A DNA stretch of 64,000 nucleotides, taken from the NCBI RefSeq assembly GCF_943734655.1, contig NC_071355.1, forward strand, positions 77,327,449 through 77,391,448. Reading direction: 5' to 3'. The notes below the pieces were generated by a model. That model did not search any database. It was not told the origin of the DNA and saw only the letters and a program-made list of their open reading frames with translations. The position numbers and the translations under genes were made by a program. The first letter of the stretch is position 1. Every line of letters begins with the position of its first letter. This DNA comes from Sabethes cyaneus (taxonomy: Eukaryota > Arthropoda > Insecta > Diptera > Culicidae). Shown in pieces: positions 34,001-45,593 of this stretch.

Positions 34001-37000
34001 AGCTTGTTATCCAACAGAACTCCAAGATCATTAATCTGATCGACGCGTTCTAGAACAACACCGTTTATCTGATAGTCAAATGAGATAGGCACATTACAAC
34101 TATGAAATGATATTGCAACACATTTGGCATTGCTTATTGTTAGCTTGTTTCTGTTCCAATCAGCGAAGATGTGCAGCAGTGTTTGCAATCGGCGGCAATC
34201 GTCAACAGATTTCACAATTAGATAGATCTTTAGATCATCGGCATATACCAGTACGCATCCGGAATCTAGCAGAATAGCAATATCGTTAAAGTACAAGGCG
34301 AAAAGCAAAGTACGTAAAGGCACGTAAAGTACGGTCTGTAAGATATGAGCTTAACCACGAAGTCAGTCTATCAGAAACACCCAGATAAGAGAGCTTGTGC
34401 AAGAGTATTTGATGATCTACTGTGTCGAACGCTGCCTTAATATCTGTGTACACAGCATCGATTTGCGTTCCGGCTTCCATTTGTGAGATGCAGGTACTGG
34501 TGAATTCGATCAAGGTAGTCGACACAGGACGACCCGGCATAAAACCATGCTGGTCAACTGATATGTAGTTTCTGGTGCTGTTCAGGATTACACTACTGAC
34601 GATGATTTCAGAAAGCATTGATCCAGCAGAAAGACTTGTAATGCCTCTGTAGTTCCTTACGTCTCGTTTTCCTCCCTTCTTGAATACGGGAAACATATAG
34701 GACTGTTTCCACAGCGTAGGAAACTTCCGCTGATCAAACGATTTGTTAAAAATCCGACTGAAGGGCAGGGCAACAGCAGTAGCGCAGCCGCAGAGAATAA
34801 TAGCTGGAATACCATCGGGACCAGGTGAGGTGAGTACGAGTTCTTCAATTTCTTGGCACCAGCAATATCCATATCTGGAGAGATGTCAAAAATATTCAGA
34901 TCAACTGCACCATCAGGGACATCCGACGCAGCCATTTCAGCATCAGATTGTGTAGTACAGCCACTCGCGAACGCGAATGATTGGCAAACAATTCACAAGA
35001 TTCGGTAATTGTCGAGGATTCCATTCCACCCAGGATCACACTAGAAGGAATGGAAAAGTTTTTCCTCTTGGAGTTTATGAATGTCCAAAAGCTTTTAGGA
35101 TTATTTCGCAAACCAAATTGCACCCGCAGTACACAGGATTTGTAAAGAGAACTGTTCAACCTACGGTAAGCGTCACTGGCATCTTTGAAAGCGCGTTTAT
35201 TTAGCGGTGTTCGTTGCTTTACGTTGCTTGCTTCTATCGTAGTCTCTGTTTAGCGTTACGATGCCGTTTCAATCTGCGCAGCTCATTGTTACTCCAAGCA
35301 GGTTTTAAAGGAGGTTTAACTCTAGGTACATTTCCATTCAGCCAAGTGCAGACAGCATTGCAAAACTGCACTGTCATATCGTCCACGTCCATCTCACCCA
35401 ATAATGCAGCCCAGTCCAGAGAAGAAAGGTATTCATCAAGTGCCTCAAAGTTTATACGACGATAATTTAGAGGTGCCATTCCGACATTGACAGCAGGAGC
35501 GTCAACGGGATCTACCACTATGGGCAAAAATAAATCCAATGGAGGATGGTGAGGATCGACTGGAAGCAGCGGAGATATTGCGCAAATCACTGAGATCTCT
35601 TGATCAGGAAGGCAGTACACGAGGTCGAGTGTCCGTCCAAGGTAATAACACAGTGGATTTACTTGTTTTGAATTTAGGAATTCGAATCCATCAACCACAG
35701 CAGCACTACCAGCAGAAAGCATGAGGGAATTGTCGTATTGTACTCCATCCTCCCCATTAAACCAAGAAAACCACAATTCTGTGGTCAGAAACCTCTTTCT
35801 CACGTAGCTCACGAATCGAGAGAACGAGAGAATATGCTCGTCTATGAACCTGACTACCTTGCTTCTACCGGGAGGGATGTAAACTGCTACAAGCAAAAAC
35901 TTCGTGCCTCTGACAACAGCAAAAACGCAGACTTGTTCGAGACAACTTCCGTGGTTTAGATCGACCATCGAACTAGGAAACTGTTGGGCAACGGCAATCA
36001 ATACGCCACCAAAAGAGCTTTTGTGACTATTCTTTTAGCTACGATCACATCGATAAACGTTGAAGGCGGATCCAAACAGCTGAAGGGAATTGATGCAGCC
36101 ATCTAATCCGGTTTCAGTTATCATGATTAGATCATAGCAGCAGTCATTAGATGCAAGGAACAGGTCGTCTACTTTAGTTCTTAGACCTCGCACATTCTGA
36201 TAGTACGCTCTAATGCCATCCGTGTCACTGGTGTGTGTTGATAGTTCCAAAAAAGTACTCCTTTCACGTGGAGAGCCCGAGCTGTTCGCAGCAAAAACAG
36301 TACCACTGCTAAACGCGGGCCGAAACTCGGAGGCTTCTATAATGTCAGCTTCAATGCGCACCGTATGACCTACAGGTAATGATCATCCTGGAGATAGTTG
36401 AGACGAGCAGGAAGCGTTCGAAAGATCAGGAGGAGTCACGTCCAAAACGGCACCGTACTTGCCTGAGAGTGGTTGTCGGGAGATCCCGTCACCAACCACG
36501 ACCGAAGGAGCAGGACGACTCTGTTGGCAGGAACCATCCGGAACTTGACGAATATGTAGACAGGAAGCATCAGGAAAGTCGACTTGGTCGGGTGGCTCGG
36601 GGACTCCATTAGTTCTAATAAAGAATGCGATAATCATGATTTTACATCAATTACGTAGTCGTGTTAACGTAAGAAACGTAGTTGGTCTCGGCCCCGTAGA
36701 TGGGTAACCCGAAACCGGTCGGCACGTAAAGTGTCCAAAGTTATTTAAGAGGCGATAATATTCCAGAATCCTCACTGGCCGAGGTTATTCGGTTCGATTC
36801 TACAACATCTGCTGAAGCTTCTAGAATAAGTCATAGCATAGCAGGGCCAAAAGCATCGCCACGAAACTCTTCAGATCAAACTATTGAATACCTTTCATCT
36901 AGTATCAAGAAGTTTCACTATGATCCGAAAGACGGAATGGCTTTCGATTGTTGGTTTTCAACATATAAAGATCTCTTCAGGAAGGACGGCACAAGGTGGG

Positions 37001-40000
37001 TTAATCCAGCGAAGATGCGGCTTATACTGCGCAGTCTAAGTGTTCCAGTTCTCCAGAAATTTCTTAATTATTCGATCATGCTAGTTTAGTTGAAGTTTAG
37101 TTTTCATCTGCGGTCTAAAATCTGCAAAGATACCGACGTCAAAATTCGACTTCTCGTAAAACTTGAATCTGAACCACCTGATTACAATCCACTTGGAATG
37201 TCTTGTAGCTGAATGTCAGAATCACAGATCGACGACGTTTTGATCGACTGTCGGCACTTCTCAGACATCGATGTCCGATCCTATCGCAGCGCCAACGTTT
37301 TTTTTCCTGCATGGACTCATCACTGCCACCAGTATCGTTGATCTATTGTGATATCGCCCGGGTGTTTGTTGTATAATCCGCACTGCATTTATTTTTGCTA
37401 TAATCGCTATTGAGTGAGCGATATGCTTTTTTTTAAATTTTATGCGTGCTTGTGTGTAATTGGGTACCCTTCCTTCAATGCTTTCTCTATTTTTCCCACC
37501 TCGTTCCACATGACAGCGCTGTCCCCAATTATAGCCATCTCTGGCGCAGCTAACGAGTGCATTTTACTATAAGGGTCATTTTTGCACTGTCAATAGGCCT
37601 TATCGGGATAATATACAATTTAGCATGAAGCAAGGTGATGAGGGGCCTGAGAATCAACCCATGCTAAAGTCCCTTTGACATCGATAGGCCTGATTCTACT
37701 AAGATTCGAACCCATGACCATTCGCTTGTCAAAGCAGACTCGGTTACCTTGCGACTACAGAGCTCCTCCCCCCAGCCCCAACGTTGATTCGGACCAACTT
37801 AGTGATACCCAACACTCTCCGTTGTGAACAACATTCGGTACCGACGTCAGCCTCGGTTAAATCTTACGCCACTGAAGCAGCCAGACGTCGCCGCAAACTA
37901 CGCGCACTTACTCGAAGCTGCGCTGCCGGTAGAGGACGAGCCGGACGAAGCCCTTTTCGAGGACTGTTGGAACGCTATCAACATAGCCATTAGCAGTGTA
38001 ACGGAGAGTTCCATCGGTAATATGGCACGGAATCAGCGTAACGATTGTTTTAGCTATGAATATAGAAGGGCGATGGATGAGGAGAACGCTGCGCGGGCGG
38101 CCAAGTTGCGCAGTGCAACAGGTCAGAACGTGGAAAGACACAAACAGAAGAAGATACAGCGAAACCAAATCTTCCGGGAGAAAAGGCGCTACCTGGAAGA
38201 GCAGAAATATACAGAGTTGGAGCGGCTGCATCGTTCTCAAGAAATGCGAATGTTTTAGCAGAAACTGAACGGATCCCGCAAAGGCTTTGTGTCGCGAGCC
38301 GAAATGTGTTGGAATAAGAATGGCAGTATTTTGACGGACGTCCGTGAAGTGACCGAAATGTGGAAGCAGCACTTCGATGAACCTCTGAATTGCAGTCAGA
38401 CGGAGAACCATGGCGGCGATGAAAGCGATTTTGACGGTGCAACAAACGGGAAAGAGGTGCCAGCCCCAACGAGAGGCGAAATTGTAGAGGCCACCATGCA
38501 GCTAAATAACAATAAGTCAGCTGGGAAAGACGGTTTCGGAGCGGAGCTTATTAGAATGGAACCAGTAAACCAGTCATAAATCTACGAAAAATGTCAAATT
38601 GACTGAGTCGGCCGGGGGCTTAGGGTCAGTAGGGGAAGGAGAATTCTACAATGATCACGGGCAATAATAGAGGTACTAAGATAGCAGATGGGAAATTAAG
38701 TCAATTCTTATACCATATTATATTTAATTCGCAATAATAATATTTCTAGCAGTCGGTTTTTGAGTTTTAACGACGGATTCCCGTTATAAATATTGCGCAC
38801 TAGCTCTGTGGTCTCGAGGGTTGGCAGCTGGGTGCGACCCTAGGTTTTAAAGCTTCTGTCAACTACCGCGAACACCCAGGTCGTCTTGAGTTCAATTTAC
38901 TATGCAGCCCTATTTTGGGACCCTGCATAAATACCGGGGGGATGAGAGATAAAGTTTGTTCCATGGTTCGAGTCTCGATAAGTTGATAACTACTGATGGT
39001 CCAAGATTTGTCTTCCTGTTGGTTCATTTGTGGTTGTTTGTGTTTGTGCCTGTGGGCATAGGCGTGTCGGCTATGCTTGGGGCTCTACCTGTAGTTTAGT
39101 GGGCGTCATTGCCTGTCTCATCAGGTAATTGGTGTTTGAAGTCTCCCTGACACTTTGTTGATGGCATCACAAAAGGGCCCGGCGCACAGTTTTATACGCT
39201 ATAGGGACCAGCTGAATAGCCCGAAAAAGGAAAAGAAGGAAAAAAGGAAAGGCAGAATAAGGTGCTTATAGTATTAGATAATCAGAGTCCGTTTTAAACA
39301 CCGAAGAAGATTACAAGTACTAATCGAAATACGTACGTCTATTTGTAAAAGGATTGTAATATTTCTTATATTTATTTTATTAAATGGACCATTCTTCTTA
39401 TGATGTCGTAAATAACAAAACACTGTTCGCAAATTAGAGATTTTCAATGTTTGTCATTTTACCGTTACAGAATACAGTGGACCAATGTGTGCGCAATACC
39501 AGGCATACTTTTTGCAACCGATGCTGGAATATATTAAGGACAAACAGCCGGAAGTACGACAAGCAGCGGTTTACGGATGTGGAGTGCTAGCACAGGTGAG
39601 GACTTTTTCTAGCTAATAAAATGCTTATATTATTTAAATAATCTACTTGTTCCCAGTTCGGTGGCGATCAATTTTCGATGACGTGTGCTCAAGCCATCCA
39701 GCTGTTGGTCGAAATCATCATGATGCCGGGCAGTCGTGAACCGGAAAATGTGAACCCGACAGAAAACGCTATCTCTGCTGTAACCAAGATATTGAAGTAT
39801 AACAACAAAGCCATCACGAGTCCGGACGAAATCATCGCCATCTGGTGAGTAGACGATATGTGGTTAATGAATTATTCTGGTGTAAAACATGATGAGATTA
39901 AAATGAACAAGTCTTACAACAAGGCATATGCCGGTTTTTGGGGAATTTCGTTTTGGCTTAACCTTTTCTGAGTGCGTTTAACTTACCGATTGCGAGAGGT

Positions 40001-40363
40001 ACCTTTGTTGTGCAAATAGGCTAACTTATGTTTTCATTTGACAGGTTTTCTTGGCTGCCCGTTGTGGAGGATGACGATGAAGCAATTCACGTTTACGGAT
40101 ATCTGTGTGATCTGATTCAGGCGAACCATCCTGTAGTGTTGGGTGATAACAACTCCAACCTGCCCCGGATCGTGTCCATCTTCGCCGAAGCATTCTATCG
40201 AGAGGCAATGTCCGTCGGTCACCCGGAATCGACACGAATGTTGGCCATAATCAAGCAGATCGAAGCCAGTCCGGATATTTTCCAGGCATGCATAAATCAG
40301 TTGACGGCGGAACAGAAATCTGCTTTGGAAGAGGCATACCGAAGTGTAGCCGTTGCACAGTAA
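28022..40363 (+). CDS. IPO5: importin-5 (karyopherin beta-3) nuclear import receptor
   Basis: Six coding exons: 28022-28102, 29232-30597, 30852-32075, 39471-39595, 39657-39844 and 40045-40363. All have GT/AG introns and phases that sum to 1,100 codons plus stop, matching the usual ~1,100 residues. The receptor binds cargo and RanGTP and carries ribosomal proteins and histones through the nuclear pore. The product is a HEAT-repeat solenoid; recognisable blocks include QNPQMSEEARMMAAVLLRRL, SAPSVQMQESALRIFSSVPG, the acidic insert DLEDDEEWSVSDEICEDD (about residue 314), HPRVRYAACNAIGQMATDFA and the C-terminal EEAYRSVAVAQ. The start ATG gives MAADQVQFHQLLNSLL, as in orthologues. Intron 4 (32076-39470, 7.4 kb) has collected a LINE remnant, a gag scrap, a SINE and an RTE-like fragment. 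The exons are intact. Confidence 0.97.
32076..33480. other. 5' part of importin-5 intron 4, no gene seen
   Basis: Begins with donor GTAAGT. AT-rich with short frames only. No transposon termini that I could pair. Confidence 0.5.
33490..36640 (-). mobile_element. Jockey-group (CR1/Jockey-like) LINE remnant in intron 4
   Basis: Antisense to the host gene. Read 5' to 3' on the minus strand: a possible ORF1 tail (36637-36383), then endonuclease fragments (36361-36035, IRAYYQNVRGLRTKVDDLFL and LIMITETGLDG; 36001-35234, LVAVYIPPGRS and GRTLDLVYCLPD). A linker follows (ELRRLKRHRNAKQRLR, then about 35190-34896). The reverse transcriptase comes next: 34696-34286, FPVFKKGGKRDVRNYRGITS, QHGFMPGRPVSTTLIEF and DIKAAFDTVDHQILLHKLSY; then 34323-33781 with YADD at 34246-34235. 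Five or more frame breaks show it is dead. Clade assignment below the Jockey group is not secure. Confidence 0.8.
36760..37260 (+). mobile_element. Ty3/Gypsy gag fragment
   Basis: Plus-strand translation gives IEYLSSSIKKFHYDPKDGMA, FDCWFSTYKDLFRKDGTRWV and NPAKMRLILRSL, then after a stop CKDTDVKIRLLVKLESEPPD. This matches the N-terminal gag domain (DUF7083-like) of mosquito Gypsy elements in the order FxYDP...FxxWxxRYEDLF...AKxRLLLRKL. No protease, reverse transcriptase or LTR is present. It is an isolated scrap with an in-frame stop at about 37087. Confidence 0.6.
37635..37770 (-). mobile_element. tRNA-derived SINE, family 2
   Basis: Minus strand shows an A box (TGTAGTCGCAAGG) and a B box (GGGTTCGAATC) about 40 bases apart. 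The body (TTTAGCATGGGTTGATTCTC, then AGGCCCCTCA) is shared with the plus-strand copy at 52227-52372. tRNA-like promoter plus a shared non-tRNA body indicates a SINE. Confidence 0.7.
37824..38575 (+). mobile_element. RTE-like LINE fragment with one nonsense codon
   Basis: A single plus-strand frame runs 250 codons, broken only by TAG at 38256-38258, where the family normally has Tyr (F-Y-QKLN). The segment joins the endonuclease-RT linker (RRAMDEENAARAAKLRSATG, YLEEQKYTELERLHRSQEMR) to the first RT motif (QLNNNKSAGKDGFGAELIRM). Both ends are missing. Relatively good preservation suggests younger age than the 972-1829 relic. Confidence 0.72.
38576..39470. other. 3' part of importin-5 intron 4
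   Basis: No coding sequence. Compositionally mixed, with GT-rich stretches at 39000-39060. It ends with a polypyrimidine-poor acceptor, CCGTTACAG, at 39462-39470. Confidence 0.45.
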
Positions 40364-42290
40364 AAAGAAAATTATGATGAAAACATACATCGGCTTCTGT
40401 TGCGGTTTTTCCTCTTCTGAAGATAGTTTTTAGGTTCTACTAGAGCGACTGAGCGAGCATAGGACGTAGTGATATCGCGAGACAGGGCGGCTCTCGACGA
40501 AAACGGTTGTACGAGTTGATAGGTTTTGACATTTGGTCGGCTTTTTAGTATGTTGAGCAAATAAGAAATAGTAGAAGTTACACTATAATTGGCCTTGTGC
40601 AAATTGAATTTTTTCCAACTGTACGGCTCTAATGAGATTGAGTTTAAGGAGAATATTATATATAAAATTATATAGTGGTTTCTCTGCAGCATACACCGTA
40701 GCATTCTATCGAAGATTTATTTTGTAATTATTTAATCACAGCTTTTTCGTTTTCCAGTACGACGTGAATAATTAACACATCAGTTTTACAAAGAATACCT
40801 ATATTGTTACCGCTACGTCAGTTAGATGGCAATTCACAATAAAACAAGTTCAACACCTTAATGCTCGCAAGGTCACTAAGCTAAGGGATTCATTCTGCTC
40901 AATTGAACTGAACGGATGCTTCTTGGCTGACTGTCATTGAGTTAGGCGTAGCTGAGCCCCGGAGCATAGTTTTTTTTAGAATTGTATATAGCGTTCTCAG
41001 TGCGAGCAAGTTTTTTCGGACTGAAAGCGGATTTACAAAAGGAAAATGCGACAGTTTTAGTGTTGTCCCCCGTTTATTGTCCAATGTTCCATTCATACGC
41101 ATGCAACATGCTTTTTTCTCGCGTAAATTTTTAGTGTTTGTATTTTTACACGTCTTTTGACGACACGGTTGCATGCTAAGCGTGCATTTACTTCTTAGAA
41201 TTGTTCATTTGGAAATGGTTCCATTGCCTCTAACCAAAAATTTACATCGAGAAAAAAATAATGCCAAATCAATGGACTTTCCTTTGTTTCACCTTAGTTC
41301 CTCCAGTTGGGAAAGGGCTCAGTCCGCGTAGTGTCAGCTGTTTTAACTGCAATGAAACTTCTGCGACATTGAACTACACAAGATCTATATGCACATTTTC
41401 CATATTAAAAAGGCAAATTCTATATATATTTAACGACAAGAATAAAAATATTCTATCATTCAAAATCATCCGCACAAGGGTCGTTCTAGGTGAATAGAAT
41501 TTAAAGAAACCCGTCTCTGTTTTTCCATCAAAAGTGTTGCAAAAAACTCAGAATTACTACTCGTTGAATAGGACAAGGACAACGGGATGCACCGACCATG
41601 GAAGTCTATGTCCTTTCCGATGCAGTCATCAATGGCGTAATTCAAAGCCGTCTCGGGTCCTGTACCTACTGCTCTGTGTGAGTGTATCGATGTGGTTCCG
41701 AATTGGGAGATTTTCAATTTGTGAGGATTTCAAATCCAAACGGCTGCTGTGCTCAATGTGCGACACCCTGTACAACATCCATGTGCTTTACCAAAATGTT
41801 GGCGGAGTCAACGTTAGAGGTCACATTTGTTTGAATGTAAACAGTAGTTTTAAGTAAATAGTAACACCCTCTTTAAGGTCAAGCCAGCGCACTAGAGGTA
41901 AAAAAGACAAAGCAAAACTTTTAATGAGCGTGCGCTTTCATTAGATGGTTTTGAATATTCAACTGTAGTGACAAGTCATACCAGGTACAGGTTTTACACA
42001 CAATGATGCATTCGAAAAACTATTTTGTAGCGTTATTTAAGATTTTCCAAATGCTATCTTTCTCGTTCGCACCAATGCTGTTTGATGCTAGCGCTGCCTC
42101 GGCCTTAACCAACGAAAATGGAACTCTTTCACGATATTCGATTCAGCTGCCATAATCCTGAACGAAATATGAATGATAGCCAAGTTGGCCTTATAAATAC
42201 CTAACCGATCAGTCTGAGCGAGAGTATGAAGAGTTTTCGGAAATAAGTCAAACTAACTTTTTTCAATGTTCTCGCCTGAAGGTGAACATG
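40364..42290. other. importin-5 3' UTR and spacer to RpS2
   Basis: A candidate poly(A) signal AATAAA lies at 40838-40843, about 475 bases after the importin-5 stop. Beyond it only short, unrecognised frames are present. The two genes are convergent. Confidence 0.5.
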
Positions 42291-42292
42291 GC

Positions 42293-42298
42293 TTTATT
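42293..42298 (-). terminator. poly(A) signal of RpS2
   Basis: TTTATT on the plus strand (AATAAA on the gene strand), 64 bases past the stop codon. A short 3' UTR is usual for ribosomal protein genes. Confidence 0.65.
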
Positions 42299-42361
42299 TT
42301 TCACTGGGTACCTGATTTCTAGGCACAGGTAACCCTTAACACGAATAGTAAGCCTACAAGC

Positions 42362-43384
42362 TTACAGCTCGATGATACGCTGTCCGGTCTTGCTGGTCTT
42401 CTCCAGGAAGTCAGCGTATTCTTGGTACGGAGTCTTGAGCAGTGGTAGATCCTTCCACAGATCCGGAGTAAGGAAAGCGTAGGTCTTTGCGATGGCAGCA
42501 TAAGTCGCCTTGGCAAAGTTACCCAGAGTCGTGGTAGATCCGCGGGTCATAGTGTAACAATCCTCGATACCAGCCATCTGCAGCAGTTTCTTGGGAACCG
42601 GAGCCGATACAATACCGGTACCACGTGGAGCAGGAATCAAACGCACCAAGACGGAACCGCACTTGCCGCTGACCTGTAATTGAACGAGAATATTTTATTA
42701 GAACTTGTCACAAGTTGAATTACATCTATTAATGTTTATAGTGCAATCAGACGCTTTAGAACGTCATGTTGATGGTATGCAGCCATCATCCGTGAAAACC
42801 GCATAAGTTTACTAGTTTTCTCATCATTTAAAAAGTACTCTCAATATTGTTTTATGAATATTTACGCTATTTACCTTGCATGGAACGGTGTGGGGTTTAC
42901 CGATTTTGTTACCCCAGTAGCCTCGACGGACCGGAACAACGGACAGCTTGGCCAGAATGATCGCACCCCGGATGGCTGTGGCAACTTCCTTGCTACACTT
43001 GACGCCCAAACCGATGTGTCCATTGCTATCGCCGATAGCAACAAAGGCCTTGAAACGTGTACGCTGACCGGCACGGGTTTGCTTCTGGACGGGCATAATT
43101 TTAAGCACCTCATCCTTTAGCGAGCGGCTTAGGAAGAAGTCGATAATTTCGAACTCTTTGATCGGCAGTGAGTACAGGTAGATCTCCTCCAGGGTGCGGA
43201 TTTTTCCATCGCGAACCAAACGGCCCAGCTTGGTAACCGGAACCCATTCCTTGGAGTCTTCCTTGCCACCACGACCGCGTCCACGGCCCCGACCACGTCC
43301 GCGACCACCACCTCGTCCACGGCCACCGCCGCGAGAACCAAATCCTCCTCTAAATCCACCACGGGCTGGAGCTGCGTCCGCCAT
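42362..43384 (-). CDS. RpS2: 40S ribosomal protein S2 (uS5)
   Basis: Two coding exons, complement of 42362-42673 and 42875-43384, giving 273 residues, the normal size. It is a small-subunit ribosomal protein near the mRNA entry/decoding region. The N-terminus is an RGG/RG-rich tail (GGGRGRGGGRGRGRGRGRGR), typical of animal uS5 and a substrate of arginine methylation. The S5 fold follows: EIIDFFLSRSLKDEVLKIMP, TRFKAFVAIGDSNGHIGLGV, ATAIRGAIILAKLSVVPVRR, VSGKCGSVLVRLIPAPRGTG and PYQEYADF near the C-terminus. A further intron (43386-43751, donor GTAAGT, acceptor TTCACAG one base before the ATG) separates a non-coding first exon. No damage seen. Confidence 0.97.
42747..42827 (-). ncRNA. candidate box C/D snoRNA in the RpS2 intron
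   Basis: Within the intron at 42674-42874, the gene strand shows ATGATGA (C box, 42827-42821), a C'-like ATGATGG in the middle and CTGA (D box, 42750-42747). These are spaced for an 81-base RNA. Ribosomal protein introns often host snoRNAs. The terminal stem outside the boxes is weak (AGTAC with GCACT at a distance), and I could not assign an rRNA target, so this is a suggestion only. Confidence 0.25.
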
Positions 43385-43751
43385 TCTGTGAAACAAGTTG
43401 AGGTTAGAAAAATTCGATTTCAGCATATGGATTGTAAGCACGTTTTTAGAGGAAAACTTTATAAACTAATTTCATTCTGATTTTAAATCCGTTATCAAGA
43501 TACCCCAAATAAAGGAATAATTGCAAAAATACACTAGTTTAAATTTGCAGTTGACACGTGTAACGAAATTTTCACATGGTAATCAGCAAAAAAATTATCA
43601 ATGAAAAGCATCAATTAAACAAAATGAATTGATGGCAGAGATTTCACTTTTTTGTACTACAAAATCAATTTTCTAAAATCTTCAGCAAATAATCGATAAA
43701 ATTTACCCTTGATAAACGAAAATTAAGCAGATTAAAAAATACTTACTTTTA

Positions 43752-43830
43752 ACCAGGTGTTGCTTTCAGTAGAGCGGAAACCCGAATGAACGAGTCGACA
43801 TTCGGAAACCCAGCACGAAGTTAAAATTTT
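43752..43830 (-). promoter_or_regulatory. RpS2 non-coding first exon and probable start region
   Basis: The first-exon end GGTTAAAA precedes donor GTAAGT at 43751. Upstream on the gene strand are pyrimidine-containing starts (CTTCGTGC at about 43824, TTTCCGCTCTAC at about 43780) that could be the 5' TOP-like start expected for ribosomal protein mRNAs. The exact start is not determinable here. Confidence 0.4.
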
Positions 43831-44243
43831 TGAAGTGACAGTGACAGCTGAGGGATGTTACCGATATTTAACATTATCGATATTTCAAGAGCAACATTTC
43901 AATAGGGCCCAAGTGCAAAATATAAAAAAAAACTGGTTTTTTGGTTATATTCAAAGCTTTTTTAAGTATCTACAATAATACCAAACATCATAGCGATTTG
44001 AAAACTTTATGAGTCTTAAAAAGCAAATTTGAAAAAGCCTTATGTGAAAACTGGCAACAAAGTTTTCATTTTGTGCTTGGCCCTTCTGTATGAAAAAGCC
44101 TATACGCAGTTTGTGTTTTGTTTTGCATTCGGCCCTATTTTTGTTGTGGGATTTCTACGCATAGTGGCGAATAATCACTGGCCATCTCCGGTTAAGTACG
44201 TTTAGTAAGTAATAAATACACAATTTTTGAATTTCCGTTGGTA

Positions 44244-45525
44244 CCCAAGTAACAATTTTAGGCTGATCAAACGCTTTTATAGCTGATTTTATTCAACCTG
44301 TGGCTGATCTATGGTTTAGGTTTAGAAATGAAAACCTTTTTTCAGCTGTTACACATCTAAATCTGGTGATTTTATAAAGCTTCAGGCTAATTAATAGCTG
44401 CTTTCGAAGCTGCAATGAAGCTTAATAGAAACTTTTTTGCACTTTTAAATAGCCGATTTGCGCAATGCTGTCAATTCTATTTTTAGAACGAGAAATAGTT
44501 TTGCAATATACTTTTCCATTCGCTTAATCAACGCTTCATCAACCTTTATGCAGCCAAAAAAAACTATTTTTAAATTTAAAAAAATGGAACGCGTCATTTT
44601 TATTTCGCCGTGAACGCGATATTTTTAGTTTCGAATAACTTTAATTCGTACAAGTAAGCTAAGCTAATTAAAAATGCGTCTTTTTTCCGGGAATTGAGCC
44701 CGCCATCTTTTGATCCATAAGCACTCACCGTATGATCCACCCCATTTGCATCTGCAGAACCGACAGTGAGAATAGACCAAATCAAGATGACGTCATCTGG
44801 CAGATACTGGCGCCCTTGTTTACAAACAGACCGCAGAATCCAAAAAAGTTTCAACTGTTTAAACAGCAAGTTTGTTGTTTAAACCGAGTTTAAACAGCAT
44901 TAGGACTAAATCTAAAAGCCATTATGCCTGTAAAATGTTAAAAAACACGCTACATTCGCTATAAATGGAAAGGAAAGTTTTCTAAAATGTAAACAAGGGC
45001 GCCAGTATCCGTCAATTGACGGTATGATGATTTGGTCTATATCATTACACCTGAAGCCTAGCCCGCCTAGCGTGAAGCAGTCGATAATGTCGATAACTGA
45101 CAAACTTTTGCTGTCAGCCGAATTGCGAAAGTCTATGATCTGACAGTATGTGTGCTGTGAGCCGAAAGAAAACTTGGTAGAAGTTTGTAAAGCCACTTTA
45201 ACACCCTTAAGCAGACTTAAAGTAGTTTGAAAGCTGTGAGCCTAATGAAAGCTTCCACTCTATATTTTAAAACCTTTAAGCAGCCGTCAAATAGTTTGAT
45301 GTTTATGGTTGTTCGTTGTTTAGAACCAGATTGTTTAGCAGAAAAATCCACTATTAAGCTTTTTTATCAGCTTTTGGGAGAGAACTGGTTTGAAAAACTT
45401 AAAGTAGCTTAAACATCGCTTATTTAAACACCATTTGATTGCTTACTTTATGCAGCTTTGATCGCCTTAAACCAACCCGTAAACAGCCATTGCTCTTGCA
45501 ATTCAGCTACCGTTGTTACTAGGGG
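44244..45525. mobile_element. CCCAAGTAAC-type element, composite
   Basis: The left end CCCAAGTAACAATTTTAGG resembles the CCCAGGTAACC element at 23731. The probable right end is TTGTTACTAGGG at about 45525. Both halves are rich in AGCTG/AAGCTT motifs, as in that element. Flanking dinucleotides do not match (TA versus GC), so the right boundary is tentative. A second inverted-repeat element (44772-45041) lies inside. Confidence 0.45.
44772..45041. mobile_element. foldback element nested in the CCCAAGTAAC element
   Basis: Left ATAGACCAAATCAAGATGAC with ATACTGGCGCCCTTGTTTAC pairs with right GTAAACAAGGGCGCCAGTAT and ATGATGATTTGGTCTAT. Arms are about 55 bp with an unpaired ~150-bp centre. No coding sequence. 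Confidence 0.6.
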
Positions 45526-45593
45526 CCCGTGACCAGAAAACTTATTTCTGTCATTTGTTGGTCGTCCGCAATGGCGAAAAATTCTTTATGGTA

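Noticed and set aside
34896..35465. Plus-strand frames within the importin-5 intron that might be an extra exon
   Set aside because: They are shadows of the antisense LINE coding strand, and exon phases 3 to 4 join cleanly without them.
43191..43384. Plus-strand frame encoding a Pro/Arg-rich protein opposite RpS2
   Set aside because: It is the complement of the RGG-coding tail of RpS2 and has no independent support.
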